Source: Plebeiibacterium marinum (GTDB lineage Bacteria; Bacteroidota; Bacteroidia; Bacteroidales; Marinilabiliaceae). Taken from it: a DNA stretch of 64,000 nt. Location: assembly GCF_026013615.1 (NCBI RefSeq), contig NZ_JAPDPI010000011.1, positions 1 through 64,000 on the forward strand. The letters run 5' to 3'. A program made the translations under genes and the position numbers. Positions 1 through 8,585 of this stretch are shown one piece after another. The notes below the pieces were generated by a model. It did not search any database and was not told the DNA's origin. It saw only the letters and a program-made list of their open reading frames with translations. Positions within the stretch are counted from its first letter, which is position 1. Each line of letters begins with the position of its first letter.

Positions 1-18
1 CAGCGGCGGCTTTCTTTG

Positions 19-50
19 TTTACTTTCTTCAGCTGAAGGAAGAAAGTAAA
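19..50. repeat. Perfect 12-bp inverted repeat at the left edge
   Basis: Arms at 19-30 (TTTACTTTCTTC) and 39-50 are exact reverse complements around an 8-nt loop, flanked by GC-rich GGCGGC and GCCCGTCGG. There is no T-run after it on the plus strand, so it is not a standard terminator. It may be a dispersed intergenic repeat or the end of a gene left of the window. The rest of 51-132 shows nothing recognisable. Confidence 0.5.
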
Positions 51-132
51 AGCCCGTCGGCTTGAGACAAAAGTAATGTAAGTCTGAAGAATAATGTTTT
101 AGTCGGACACTAGTGTAATTAAAAATATAGTT

Positions 133-1671
133 ATGCATTCACTAAAAGATAAATACAAGATTTTTAAGGAGAAAAACGAAGCCGCAGAAATTGGTGGTGG
201 TCAGGGTAGGATAGATAAACAACATAAAGCAGGTAAGTTTACTGCCCGCGAAAGGATTAATCTCTTTTTGGATGCAGGCACTTTTGTTGAGCTGGATAAA
301 TTGGTTACTCACAATTGTAAAAATTTTAATATGGACAAAACCATCATTCCCGGTGATGGTGTGGTAACAGGTTATGGAAAGGTGGATGGGCGGCTGGTTT
401 ATGTTTTTGCACAGGATTTTACTGTTTTTGGAGGATCTCTTAGTCGTACTAATGCTGATAAGATTATAAAAGTGCATAAACTGGCCTTGAAGATGGGAGC
501 TCCGGTTGTAGGTTTGAATGATTCGGGAGGGGCGCGCATACAGGAAGGTGTTCAGAGCCTGGCGGGATATGGCGAAATATTTTATCTGAACGTAAAAGCT
601 TCCGGTGTGGTGCCGCAGATTTCTGCAATCATGGGGCCTTGTGCCGGGGGTGCAGTTTATTCTCCGGCATTAACAGATTTTATATTTATGGTAAAAGAAT
701 CCAGTTATATGTTTGTAACCGGACCAGAAGTGATCAAAACAGTTACGCACGAAGAAGTTAGCAAAGAAGATCTTGGCGGTGCACATACCCATAATACAAA
801 AAGTGGTGTGGCTCATTTTGTGGGCGATGATGATGAGCATGCCCTGATGAAAATAAGGGAGTTGTTGAGTTTTTTGCCGTCAAACAATATGGAAGAAACC
901 CCAATAATACCTACCGGCGACAAGATTGACCGGGAGGATGAAAAACTTCAGGAGCTGATACCTGCCGATCCTAATAAGCCCTACGATATGCATCTGTTGA
1001 TTAATTCAGTGATTGATAATGGGCATTTTTTAGAAGTTATGCCACAGTATGCGCAGAATATCATTACCGGGTTTGCCCGTTTTAATGGGCGCTCAGTAGG
1101 GATTGTGGCCAATCAGCCTGCCTGTTTTGCCGGGGTTTTGGATATTAATTCAAGTATTAAAGCGGCCCGGTTTGTCCGTTTTTGCGATTCGTTTAATATT
1201 CCATTGGTAACTTTTGTAGATGTTCCTGGTTTTTTGCCCGGTACCACCCAGGAGTATGGAGGTATAATTAAGCATGGCGCCAAATTGCTGTATGCTTATG
1301 CTGAGGCTTCGGTGCCAAAAATTACCGTGATTACCCGAAAAGCATACGGAGGTGCTTATGATGTAATGGCCAGCAAACATGTGATGGCTGATGTGAATTT
1401 TGCTTATCCTACGGCTGAAATTGCAGTGATGGGTCCAGAAGGTGCTGTTAATATTATTTTTAGGGAAAAAATGGATGAAGAGGCCAGGCAGCATTGTGTT
1501 GACGATTACCGGGAAAATTTTGCAAATCCATACAGGGCTGCTGAATTGGGCTATATTGATGAAGTGATCCTACCAAAGGAAACCCGGAAAAAAGTGATCC
1601 AGGCCCTTGATATGACCCAGAATAAGAGCGAAACAAATCCTCCTAAAAAACATGGCAATATGCCTTTGTGA
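133..1671 (+). CDS. Acyl-CoA carboxyltransferase (propionyl/methylmalonyl-CoA type), paralogue of the 5981-7540 gene
   Basis: A 512-residue carboxyltransferase of the biotin-dependent acyl-CoA carboxylase beta family. It transfers CO2 between carboxybiotin and an acyl-CoA, probably propionyl-/methylmalonyl-CoA. Both crotonase-fold halves are complete. The N half has [11 protein letters not shown] and [15 protein letters not shown] (oxyanion and acyl-CoA site); the C half has [17 protein letters not shown] and [11 protein letters not shown]. The C-terminus [10 protein letters not shown] is typical of MmdA/PccB proteins. It is closely similar along its whole length to the 519-residue protein at 5981-7540, but lies outside that decarboxylase operon and next to transaldolase. 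Whether it works in the same complex or in a separate propionyl-CoA carboxylase cannot be told from sequence. The ATG at 133 fits the family start. Confidence 0.9.
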   Translation: MHSLKDKYKIFKEKNEAAEIGGGQGRIDKQHKAGKFTARERINLFLDAGTFVELDKLVTHNCKNFNMDKTIIPGDGVVTGYGKVDGRLVYVFAQDFTVFGGSLSRTNADKIIKVHKLALKMGAPVVGLNDSGGARIQEGVQSLAGYGEIFYLNVKASGVVPQISAIMGPCAGGAVYSPALTDFIFMVKESSYMFVTGPEVIKTVTHEEVSKEDLGGAHTHNTKSGVAHFVGDDDEHALMKIRELLSFLPSNNMEETPIIPTGDKIDREDEKLQELIPADPNKPYDMHLLINSVIDNGHFLEVMPQYAQNIITGFARFNGRSVGIVANQPACFAGVLDINSSIKAARFVRFCDSFNIPLVTFVDVPGFLPGTTQEYGGIIKHGAKLLYAYAEASVPKITVITRKAYGGAYDVMASKHVMADVNFAYPTAEIAVMGPEGAVNIIFREKMDEEARQHCVDDYRENFANPYRAAELGYIDEVILPKETRKKVIQALDMTQNKSETNPPKKHGNMPL

Positions 1672-1697
1672 AAACATGTTTCAATAATTTTATGTGT

Positions 1698-2657
1698 ATG
1701 AATGCGCTTGAACAACTTAAGGAGCTGACCAAAGTGGTTGCAGATACAGGTGATTTTGAATCAATGAAATCATTTAGGCCTTTGGATGCTACAACAAACC
1801 CATCCCTTATTTTAAAAGCGGTTCAAAATCCGCAATATGTTCATTTAATTGATGAAGCCGTTGATTATGCCAAAAAGAAAGAAGCTTCGGTTGGCTGCCG
1901 GTTGTCGCTGGCATTGGATAAAGTTGCCGTGAATTTTGGAAAAGAAATATTAAAGGTTGTCCCTGGGAGGGTTTCTACGGAAGTGGATTCGCGCTTGAGT
2001 TTTGATAGGGAAAGAACTATTGATAGAGCGCGAAATCTTATTGCGCTATATGAAGAAAGCGGGATCCCCAGGAATAAGATACTAATCAAGATAGCCTCTA
2101 CATGGGAGGGGATTAAGGCAGCAGAGTTACTTGCTAAAGAGGAAATTCGTTGTAACCTGACCCTGATGTTTAATATGGTTCAGGCCGTGGCTTGTGCCGA
2201 AGCCGGAGTTCAATTGATATCGCCTTTTGTGGGAAGGATATATGATTGGTACAAGAAAGACCGGGGTGTTGACCATATTGATCCGGTTGATGATCCCGGA
2301 GTTTTGTCTGTGGTGGATATTTATAACTACTATAAGAAATTTGGCTATGAAACAGAAGTGATGGGTGCCAGCTTTAGGAATATTGGTCAGGTGATTGAGT
2401 TGGCGGGTTGTGACCTGCTTACCATATCTCCCGTATTGCTCTCTGAATTGGAGACTAAGGATATATCTGTTGCTTTAAGGTTAAGTCCGGAGAAGGCAAA
2501 AGATTTAAATATTGAAAAGATCGAAGTAACAGAAAGTACTTTTAGGTGGCATATGAATGAGGATCCAATGGCAACAGAGAAACTGGCTGAAGGAATTCGC
2601 AGCTTTGCCAGGGATATTGTAACGCTGGAAGAGTTGTTGAAAGTAAGAATGGGTTGA
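1698..2657 (+). CDS. tal: Transaldolase (TalB type)
   Basis: A 319-residue class I aldolase of the pentose phosphate pathway that moves a dihydroxyacetone unit from sedoheptulose-7-P to glyceraldehyde-3-P in the cytosol. The N-terminus [20 protein letters not shown] and the [10 protein letters not shown] motif align with E. coli TalB (317 residues). The Schiff-base lysine is K131 in [11 protein letters not shown]. Other family motifs are [19 protein letters not shown] and [14 protein letters not shown]. The frame is open upstream to a GTG at 1668 that would overlap the preceding stop, but the family alignment favours the ATG at 1698. It follows the carboxyltransferase by 26 nt and may be co-transcribed. 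Confidence 0.95.
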   Translation: MNALEQLKELTKVVADTGDFESMKSFRPLDATTNPSLILKAVQNPQYVHLIDEAVDYAKKKEASVGCRLSLALDKVAVNFGKEILKVVPGRVSTEVDSRLSFDRERTIDRARNLIALYEESGIPRNKILIKIASTWEGIKAAELLAKEEIRCNLTLMFNMVQAVACAEAGVQLISPFVGRIYDWYKKDRGVDHIDPVDDPGVLSVVDIYNYYKKFGYETEVMGASFRNIGQVIELAGCDLLTISPVLLSELETKDISVALRLSPEKAKDLNIEKIEVTESTFRWHMNEDPMATEKLAEGIRSFARDIVTLEELLKVRMG

Positions 2658-2773
2658 TTGAGGAGGTAGCGCTAATATTAAATCAATGGTTGTTAAATGG
2701 TGTGGTGTGCGTGTTTTTTGTTGTAGTGGCGTTATGTGAAGTTTTTCAGAAAGTTAAAATCATTATCTAATTC

Positions 2774-2818
2774 AAAAAAAAAGGGTGGCAGAATTATTTT
2801 CCTGTCCACCCTTTTTTT
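2774..2818. terminator. Bidirectional terminator between tal and the M3 peptidase
   Basis: A hairpin of GGGTGG/CCACCC plus CAG/CTG with one bulged T is flanked by nine A on the left and seven T on the right. It can therefore terminate transcription from both convergent genes. Confidence 0.8.
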
Positions 2819-2849
2819 CAGTATAATACTTTTGTTTGTGTAGCTTGAA

Positions 2850-2905
2850 GCCATCTGCTATTCGCTAAAAGCCATCCGCTATTCGCTAAAAGCCATCCGC
2901 TACCA
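2850..2905. repeat. Heptanucleotide tract at the 3' end of the M3 peptidase gene
   Basis: Eight consecutive 7-mers beginning GCY: GCCATCT, GCTATTC, GCTAAAA, GCCATCC, GCTATTC, GCTAAAA, GCCATCC, GCTACCA. Three 7-mers also form a 21-bp higher-order repeat. The tract ends one base before the stop codon (2907-2909, minus strand). It belongs to the same family as the tracts at 26334, 26439, 29917, 30030, 32236, 32697 and 49523. Confidence 0.8.
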
Positions 2906-2906
2906 A

Positions 2907-5015
2907 CTATATCAACCCCCTGTCTTTTAAAAGGGCGTTTTCATCGGGTTGTGCACCTTTAAATTTAGTGTACATTTCCATGGCATCTTCAGTTCCTCCT
3001 TTTTCAAGGATGTTTTTGCGGAACTTGGTTGCAGTTTCTTTGTCGAATATCCCATTTTTCCTGAACGAATCAAAAGCGTCAGAATCCAGGATTGCAGCCC
3101 AGATATATGCGTAGTATCCGGCTGAATACCCACCTGCAAAGATGTGTTGAAAATAAGTGCTCCTGTATCTGGAAACAATCTCAGGGATCAGCTTCATGTT
3201 TTTCATGCTTTTGGTTTCAAAGCCGTTTACGTCTGTGTCCAGCGGAGATGTTAATGTATGGTAATCCATGTCTAAAATGGCAGCAGCTAAATACTCAGTC
3301 GTTGCAAATCCCTGGTTGAATTTTCCTGCATTTTCAATTTTTGCAATCAGCTCATCAGGAATAATCTCCCCTGTTTTATAATGCTTCCCATAATATTTCA
3401 GTAATTCAGGGTGAGTTGACCAGTGTTCCATAATTTGTGAAGGTAATTCTACAAAGTCACGGGGTACGCTGGTGCCAGACAAGCTTTCGTATTTGCATCT
3501 TGAAAGTAAGCCGTGTAATGCATGCCCGAATTCATGGAAAAGAGTCTCAACTTCATCAATACTTAATAAAGAAGGTAGTTTTTCAGTAGGAGAAGTAAAA
3601 TTGCATACCATAGTAATGATTGGAGGGATGTTTTCACCGTTTATGGTTAATTGCTTTTGAAAAGCATTCATCCAGGCACCGCCTCGTTTGCTTTCTCTTG
3701 GGTGGTAATCCATAAATAAAATACCAACATGGGAGCCATCTGCTTCTTTTACTTCATAGGCTGTTGCGTCAGGATGAGGAAGGGGAAGTCCTTCTTTTTT
3801 CTCAAACTGCAGGCCATAAAGCTGATTGGCAGTATAAAGGGCACCATCTATTACGTTGCTTAACTGAAGGTATGGGCGGATTTCGTTTTCGTCAAGGTTG
3901 TATTTTTTCATTTTTACCTTCTCGGCATAATACCACCAGTCCCAAGGTTCAAGTTTAAATCTGCCTCCTTCTTCCTTGATGATCTGTTGCATGTCTTTTA
4001 CTTCTTTTTTAGCAACCGTTAAGGATTTGTCCATTAAAGAAGCCAGTTTGGCGTTCACTGTTTCAGGCGTTTTAGCCATGTTTTTGTCAAGGATAAAAGC
4101 AGCATGGTTCTCAAAGCCTAAAAGGTTTGCCCTTTTTATCCTGAGGTTAACAATCTCTTTAATAATTTCTTTGTTGTCAAACTCGTTGTTGTTATCACCC
4201 CTGTTGATGTAGGCTTTAAATATCATTTCGCGTAAATTCCTGTTCTCTGCGTACTGCAGGAATGGTATCATGCTGGGTTTGTGGGTTGTAAAAGCCCATT
4301 TTCCTTCGTGACCTTTTTTTGTTGCCAATTTGGCGGCTGCATCAATAGAGGCTTGTGGAAGCCCTTGTAGGTCGTTTTTTTTGTCAACTACCATAAGGTA
4401 ATTGTTGGTTTCGTTTAAAACATTGTCGCCAAACTTTAGCGTTAAAACGGCAAGTTTTCCATTGATCTGGCTGAACTCTTCTTTTTTGTCCTCAGGTAGG
4501 TTGGCACCGCCACGAGCAAAAGATTCGTAAGTTTCAGTTAATAGCTTTTTTTCTTCGGTCGACAGGTTTAACTGGTCTTTTTGCTCATAAACGGTTTTGA
4601 TACGGGCAAATAGTTTGTTGTTTAAAAAGATGGCATCGTTGTGCTTTGAAGCAATGGGGGCCACTTCCTGCGCAATAGCCTTCAGACTGTCGTTTGTATT
4701 CGAACTTGTCAGGTTGTAAAATACATAGCCCACTTTGCCAAGCAATTCGCCGCTGTATTCAAGGGCTTCAATTGTATTGGCAAAAGTTGGGGCCTCGCTG
4801 TTGTTTACAATGGCCTCAATGTTTTTGTTCTGCTCTTCCATGCCCTTTAAAAAGGCTGGCATGTAATGTTGGTTTTTAATTTTTTCGAACGGAGCAATTT
4901 TAAAAGGCGTTGCATACTCCACTAATAACGGATTTGTTTCCATTGGTGTTTTTTTTGAGCAAGCCCCTAAAAAAATCAGGGCTGCGATGGTAAAAACAAA
5001 TAAACTCTGTTTCAT
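2907..5015 (-). CDS. dcp: M3 family peptidyl-dipeptidase, lipoprotein (Dcp-like)
   Basis: A 702-residue zinc metallopeptidase that removes C-terminal dipeptides. The zinc motif HEFGH (H494, E495, H498) lies in ETLFHEFGHALHGLLS. The C-terminal region contains FAGGYSAGYYAYIWA, a substrate-binding stretch typical of M3A peptidases. The N-terminus MKQSLFVFTIAALIFLGAC is a lipoprotein signal with cleavage before Cys, so the protein is expected to be anchored in the envelope. That places the start at 5015; a longer frame to 5063 would put an unneeded stretch before the signal peptide. It stands alone, convergent with tal and divergent from the methylmalonyl-CoA operon. Confidence 0.93.
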   Translation of the reverse strand: MKQSLFVFTIAALIFLGACSKKTPMETNPLLVEYATPFKIAPFEKIKNQHYMPAFLKGMEEQNKNIEAIVNNSEAPTFANTIEALEYSGELLGKVGYVFYNLTSSNTNDSLKAIAQEVAPIASKHNDAIFLNNKLFARIKTVYEQKDQLNLSTEEKKLLTETYESFARGGANLPEDKKEEFSQINGKLAVLTLKFGDNVLNETNNYLMVVDKKNDLQGLPQASIDAAAKLATKKGHEGKWAFTTHKPSMIPFLQYAENRNLREMIFKAYINRGDNNNEFDNKEIIKEIVNLRIKRANLLGFENHAAFILDKNMAKTPETVNAKLASLMDKSLTVAKKEVKDMQQIIKEEGGRFKLEPWDWWYYAEKVKMKKYNLDENEIRPYLQLSNVIDGALYTANQLYGLQFEKKEGLPLPHPDATAYEVKEADGSHVGILFMDYHPRESKRGGAWMNAFQKQLTINGENIPPIITMVCNFTSPTEKLPSLLSIDEVETLFHEFGHALHGLLSRCKYESLSGTSVPRDFVELPSQIMEHWSTHPELLKYYGKHYKTGEIIPDELIAKIENAGKFNQGFATTEYLAAAILDMDYHTLTSPLDTDVNGFETKSMKNMKLIPEIVSRYRSTYFQHIFAGGYSAGYYAYIWAAILDSDAFDSFRKNGIFDKETATKFRKNILEKGGTEDAMEMYTKFKGAQPDENALLKDRGLI

Positions 5016-5538
5016 AGGTAATATATTTATCAAATTTGCCAGTAAAAATATGAATTTTCGCATCTCTTTTTAATGATGTTTGACATGGATAACAATTATT
5101 TTTTGAGTAGTGTTTTGGATGGGAGTGTGTATTGTTACAAAAGGTTAAAAATTGTAACCAATGGTGGTAAATAACTTATAAATTGTTAGTGAAAGCCGAT
5201 TTGTTTAATAAAGAAATTTGTTGCTAATTGCTTGAAAATAAGAAATTAAAGAATTATTTCTTTAATTAACCAGGGCTGGTTTTTAGGTAATTTAGTGTTT
5301 TATAACATTCTGATATTTAAATGATTTGAGAGGGTTGTATATGTTGTAAAACAATCTTTTTTTTAATGTTATTATAAGGCAGAGGTCATATTTAGTTATA
5401 ATTTTGTAGCTCTGTTTTTAGTAAGTAAAAATAATTGAATTAAAGATATGTGACGAACCTTTCAATCTTCTGTCACGAGAATGGTTGTTTTGATTGGCAA
5501 GGAGCATATTTGATATTATATAATATATTAAAATTTAA
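5016..5538. promoter_or_regulatory. Divergent intergenic region; candidate promoter for the methylmalonyl-CoA operon
   Basis: This AT-rich region lies between divergent genes. TAATTTTG at 5399-5406 matches the Bacteroidota -7 consensus TAnnTTTG on the plus strand, giving a leader of about 125 nt before the epimerase gene. No convincing -33 TTTG was found at the expected distance. A 5-bp repeat GTGAC/GTCAC around 5450-5477 could be a weak stem. No gene is visible. Confidence 0.35.
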
Positions 5539-5955
5539 ATGAATATGAAACCAACGCACATTGAGCACATTGGTATTGCTGTAAAAAGTTTAGATGAGGC
5601 AGTTCCATTTTACGAAAAAGTATTTGGATTAGAGTGTTATGCTGTAGAAGAAGTAGCAGAGCAGAAAGTTAAAACTGCTTTTTTTATGGTAGGACAAACA
5701 AAAATTGAGTTGTTAGAATCGACTGATCCTGCAGGGCCTGTAGGTAAATTTATCGAGAAAAAAGGAGAGGGTGTTCACCATGTGGCTTTTGCGGTGGAAA
5801 ACCTGGCTGACAAATTAGTTTCAATTCAGGATGCAGGAGTTGCTGTAATCGACAAAACTCCACGTAAAGGGGCAGAAGGATTGAATATTGGTTTCCTTCA
5901 TCCAAAATCTACTTTTGGTGTTCTTACTGAACTTTGTGAAGATCCTTCTAAATAA
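5539..5955 (+). CDS. mce: Methylmalonyl-CoA epimerase
   Basis: A 138-residue glyoxalase/VOC-fold enzyme that interconverts (R)- and (S)-methylmalonyl-CoA. It links the B12-dependent mutase to the decarboxylase encoded next door. Metal-ligand motifs are visible: the early His in THIEHIGIAV, the GVHHVAFAV histidine, and the Glu in VLTELCED. The length matches the family. An internal ATG at 5545 (MKPTHIEH) is an equally good start. The decarboxylase alpha gene begins 25 nt downstream, so the two are very probably one transcript. Confidence 0.95.
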   Translation: MNMKPTHIEHIGIAVKSLDEAVPFYEKVFGLECYAVEEVAEQKVKTAFFMVGQTKIELLESTDPAGPVGKFIEKKGEGVHHVAFAVENLADKLVSIQDAGVAVIDKTPRKGAEGLNIGFLHPKSTFGVLTELCEDPSK

Positions 5956-5980
5956 ATAATTCATAATACATTAAGATTCG

Positions 5981-7540
5981 ATGTCAAGTCAAGAAAAGAT
6001 TAAAAAATTAATTGACCTTCGTACTGAGGCTAAATTAGGCGGTGGTCAAAAAAGAGTTGATGGCCAGCACGCAAAAGGTAAAATGACTGCCCGTGAGCGT
6101 ATTGAGGCTCTTTTGGATGAGGGGAGCTTTGAAGAGTTTGATATGTTTGTGACACACCGTTGTACTAACTTCGGTATGCAGAAAAAGAAATTTATGGGCG
6201 ACGGCGTTGTTACCGGTCACGGAACAATTGATGGTCGTGTTGTATATGTTTTCTCTAAAGATTTTACAGTATTGGGAGGTTCGTTGTCGGAAACAATGGC
6301 CATGAAGATCTGTAAAGTAATGGACATGGCCATGAAAGTGGGAGCTCCTATTATAGGAATCAACGATTCAGGAGGTGCCCGTATTCAGGAAGGTGTAACT
6401 GCACTGGCTGGTTATGCTGAGATTTTCCAGCGTAACATCGAAGCTTCAGGTGTAGTGCCACAGATTTCTGCAATCTTTGGTCCTTGTGCCGGAGGTGATG
6501 TATATTCTCCTGCTCTTACTGACTTTATCATGATGACTGAGCAGAACTCCTATATGTTCGTAACCGGTCCTAAAGTGGTAAAAACCGTAACAGGTGAAGA
6601 TATTACTGTTGAGGATTTAGGTGGTGCGCATGTTCATGCATCAAAATCAGGTGTATCACATTTTGAATTGGAGAATGAAGAAGAAGGTTTGTTGTTGATC
6701 AGGAAGCTGCTTTCATACATGCCTCAGAATAACCTTGAAGAAGCACCTATTGTTTCTACAGGTGATCCAATTGACCGTATGGACGATGTGTTGAATACGA
6801 TCATTCCTGACAATCCAAATATGCCATATGATATGAAAGAGGTAATTCATACCCTGGCGGATGATGGAGAGTTTTTGGAAGTACATAGAAATTACGCTAA
6901 AAATATCCTTGTTGGATTTGTGCGTATGGGTGGGCAATCTGTTGGGGTTGTAGCAAACCAGCCAAGTTTCCTTGCAGGGGTGTTGGATTGTGATGCTTCA
7001 CGTAAGGCTGCCCGTTTTGTTCGTTTCTGTGATGCCTTTAATATTCCTCTTTTAACATTGGTAGATGTTCCGGGATTTTTACCTGGTAGCGGACAGGAAT
7101 ATGCAGGTATTATTACACATGGTGCTAAACTGATGTTTGCATATGGTGAGGCTACTGTTCCTAAGATTACGGTTACTTTACGTAAGTCGTATGGTGGTGC
7201 GCATGATGTAATGAGCTGTAAGCAACTTAAATCGGATCTTAATTATGCATGGCCATCAGCAGAAATTGCTGTGATGGGAGCTAAGGGTGCTATTGAAGTG
7301 CTTGAAGGACGTGCCATGTCGAAAATTGAGGATCCTGAAGAGAGGAAAAAATATGCTGCTGAAAAAGAGAATGAGTACACTGAGAAGTTCTCAAATCCTT
7401 ACAATGCAGCTGCTCACGGTTATATTGATGATGTAATTGAGCCGAGAAACTCTCGTTTCCGCATTATCAGGGGTTTCCAGAGCTTGCAGACTAAAAAGAC
7501 AAGCTTGCCTCCTAAAAAACATGGAAACATTCCATTGTAA
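5981..7540 (+). CDS. mmdA: Methylmalonyl-CoA decarboxylase alpha subunit (carboxyltransferase)
   Basis: A 519-residue carboxyltransferase subunit of the Na+-pumping methylmalonyl-CoA decarboxylase. It moves the carboxyl group of methylmalonyl-CoA to biotin on the carrier protein. Motifs: [13 protein letters not shown] and [15 protein letters not shown] in the N half, [17 protein letters not shown] and RKSYGGAHDVM in the C half, ending PPKKHGNIPL. It differs from the 133-1671 paralogue mainly by a charged insertion near residue 450 (RAMSKIEDPEERKKYAAEKE). Its place between epimerase and the gamma, carrier and beta subunits supports decarboxylase rather than carboxylase function. No biotin carboxylase gene lies in the operon, as expected for a decarboxylase. 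Confidence 0.93.
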   Translation: MSSQEKIKKLIDLRTEAKLGGGQKRVDGQHAKGKMTARERIEALLDEGSFEEFDMFVTHRCTNFGMQKKKFMGDGVVTGHGTIDGRVVYVFSKDFTVLGGSLSETMAMKICKVMDMAMKVGAPIIGINDSGGARIQEGVTALAGYAEIFQRNIEASGVVPQISAIFGPCAGGDVYSPALTDFIMMTEQNSYMFVTGPKVVKTVTGEDITVEDLGGAHVHASKSGVSHFELENEEEGLLLIRKLLSYMPQNNLEEAPIVSTGDPIDRMDDVLNTIIPDNPNMPYDMKEVIHTLADDGEFLEVHRNYAKNILVGFVRMGGQSVGVVANQPSFLAGVLDCDASRKAARFVRFCDAFNIPLLTLVDVPGFLPGSGQEYAGIITHGAKLMFAYGEATVPKITVTLRKSYGGAHDVMSCKQLKSDLNYAWPSAEIAVMGAKGAIEVLEGRAMSKIEDPEERKKYAAEKENEYTEKFSNPYNAAAHGYIDDVIEPRNSRFRIIRGFQSLQTKKTSLPPKKHGNIPL

Positions 7541-7554
7541 TTGGTAATAATATA

Positions 7555-7585
7555 TTGAACTGATAAGTTTTGCTTATCAGTTCAA
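7555..7585 (+). promoter_or_regulatory. Intercistronic 13-bp perfect stem-loop
   Basis: TTGAACTGATAAG at 7555-7567 pairs perfectly with 7573-7585 across a TTTTG loop. There is no U-run after it, so it is unlikely to be a strong terminator. In this position, just after mmdA, it could protect the upstream mRNA end or act as a processing site that sets subunit ratios. That role is inference. Confidence 0.6.
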
Positions 7586-7627
7586 GCCATATTTGTGGCT
7601 GAATAATACAATATAAAATATTCTACA

Positions 7628-7984
7628 ATGAATTTACTGACAGTGACAAACCAAACATGGACCATTACTCTATTGGGTTGGGTTATTGTTTTTGCTGCTC
7701 TATTGTTTTTGGTAGGTGTCTTTTTGTTGGTTCCCAAGGTTTTTACCTGGAGTGCAAAAAGAAGGTTGAAAACAAAAGGGAAAACGCAAGTTACCGATGA
7801 CCAGCTGGCTATTTCAGGAGAAACCAATGCGGCCATCGCCACAGCCCTGCACTTGTATTTTAGTGAAATGCATGATGAGGAAAGTGCTGTGATTACTATC
7901 AAAGAGGTTAGAAGGAGATATTCGCCTTGGAATTCCAAGTTGTATGGAATGAATAATTCTTCATATTATAAGTTAAGAAGTTAG
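7628..7984 (+). CDS. Na+-pump decarboxylase gamma subunit (OadG family)
   Basis: A 118-residue small membrane subunit. One transmembrane helix spans roughly residues 10-35 (TLLGWVIVFAALLFLVGVFLLV), followed by a basic cytoplasmic stretch and a soluble tail. The family holds the alpha and beta subunits of Na+-translocating decarboxylases together. The assignment rests on size, topology and position between mmdA and the biotin carrier gene, because OadG sequences are poorly conserved. The C-terminal YSPWNSKLYGMNNSSYYKL resembles Bacteroidota homologues. Confidence 0.8.
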   Translation: MNLLTVTNQTWTITLLGWVIVFAALLFLVGVFLLVPKVFTWSAKRRLKTKGKTQVTDDQLAISGETNAAIATALHLYFSEMHDEESAVITIKEVRRRYSPWNSKLYGMNNSSYYKLRS

Positions 7985-8161
7985 AAGTTTGGGATATTCG
8001 TAAAAGAATCCTGGCTTGTCTGTTGGGGCAGGGGATTTGTTTTAATGAATTTTTCATTCAAATTTAAACGCATGAAGCAGGCGGTGTATTTGAATTGTCC
8101 GGGTAGGGCCGTTTAAATAATTTGCAGGTTGCATACGTCCTTAGACAATTAATAAACGCGT

Positions 8162-8584
8162 ATGAAAAAGTTTGAATTTACAATAGCGGGTAACCGTTAT
8201 AACGTAGAGATAAAAGATTTTGAGGATTCTATAGCTCAGATAAATGTGAATGGAACAGCTTATGAAGTTGAGGTTCATCAGGAAGTGAAGAAATCTAAAA
8301 CTCCAAAGTTGGTACGTAAGCCGGTTGTTCGCGAAGAAGGCGAAGGGGCTGTGCCGCAAAAAGCAACCGGAGCAGGTGCTATTAAAGCTCCGCTTCCCGG
8401 AAATATATTTAAAGTAAATGTTGCAGTTGGTGATACTGTGGCACATGGCGATGTGGTGATTGTGATGGAAGCCATGAAAATGGAAAATAATGTGCTTGCT
8501 GTTAAAGGTGGAGTTGTTAAGAGTGTTAAGGTAGCAGTTGGTGATTCAGTTCTTCAAAATGATATTCTAATTGAATTTGAATAG
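8162..8584 (+). CDS. Biotin carboxyl carrier subunit of the decarboxylase
   Basis: A 140-residue biotinyl-domain protein. The biotin attachment lysine is K106 in EAMKMEN. It is preceded by the lipoyl/biotinyl fold (IKAPLPGNIFKVNVAVGDTV) and followed by the symmetric half (VKSVKVAVGDSVLQNDILIEFE). The N-terminal 45 residues form a small beta-rich domain, and residues about 45-75 are an Ala/Pro/Lys-rich linker that lets the arm swing between alpha and beta subunits. Its end overlaps the upstream-extended frame of the next gene, and the stop and the next ATG (8586) are almost contiguous, suggesting translational coupling. Confidence 0.94.
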   Translation: MKKFEFTIAGNRYNVEIKDFEDSIAQINVNGTAYEVEVHQEVKKSKTPKLVRKPVVREEGEGAVPQKATGAGAIKAPLPGNIFKVNVAVGDTVAHGDVVIVMEAMKMENNVLAVKGGVVKSVKVAVGDSVLQNDILIEFE

Positions 8585-8585
8585 C

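Noticed and set aside
7582-7938. 118-codon minus-strand frame opposite the gamma subunit gene
   Set aside because: It mirrors the real plus-strand gene, whose membrane topology and operon position are convincing.
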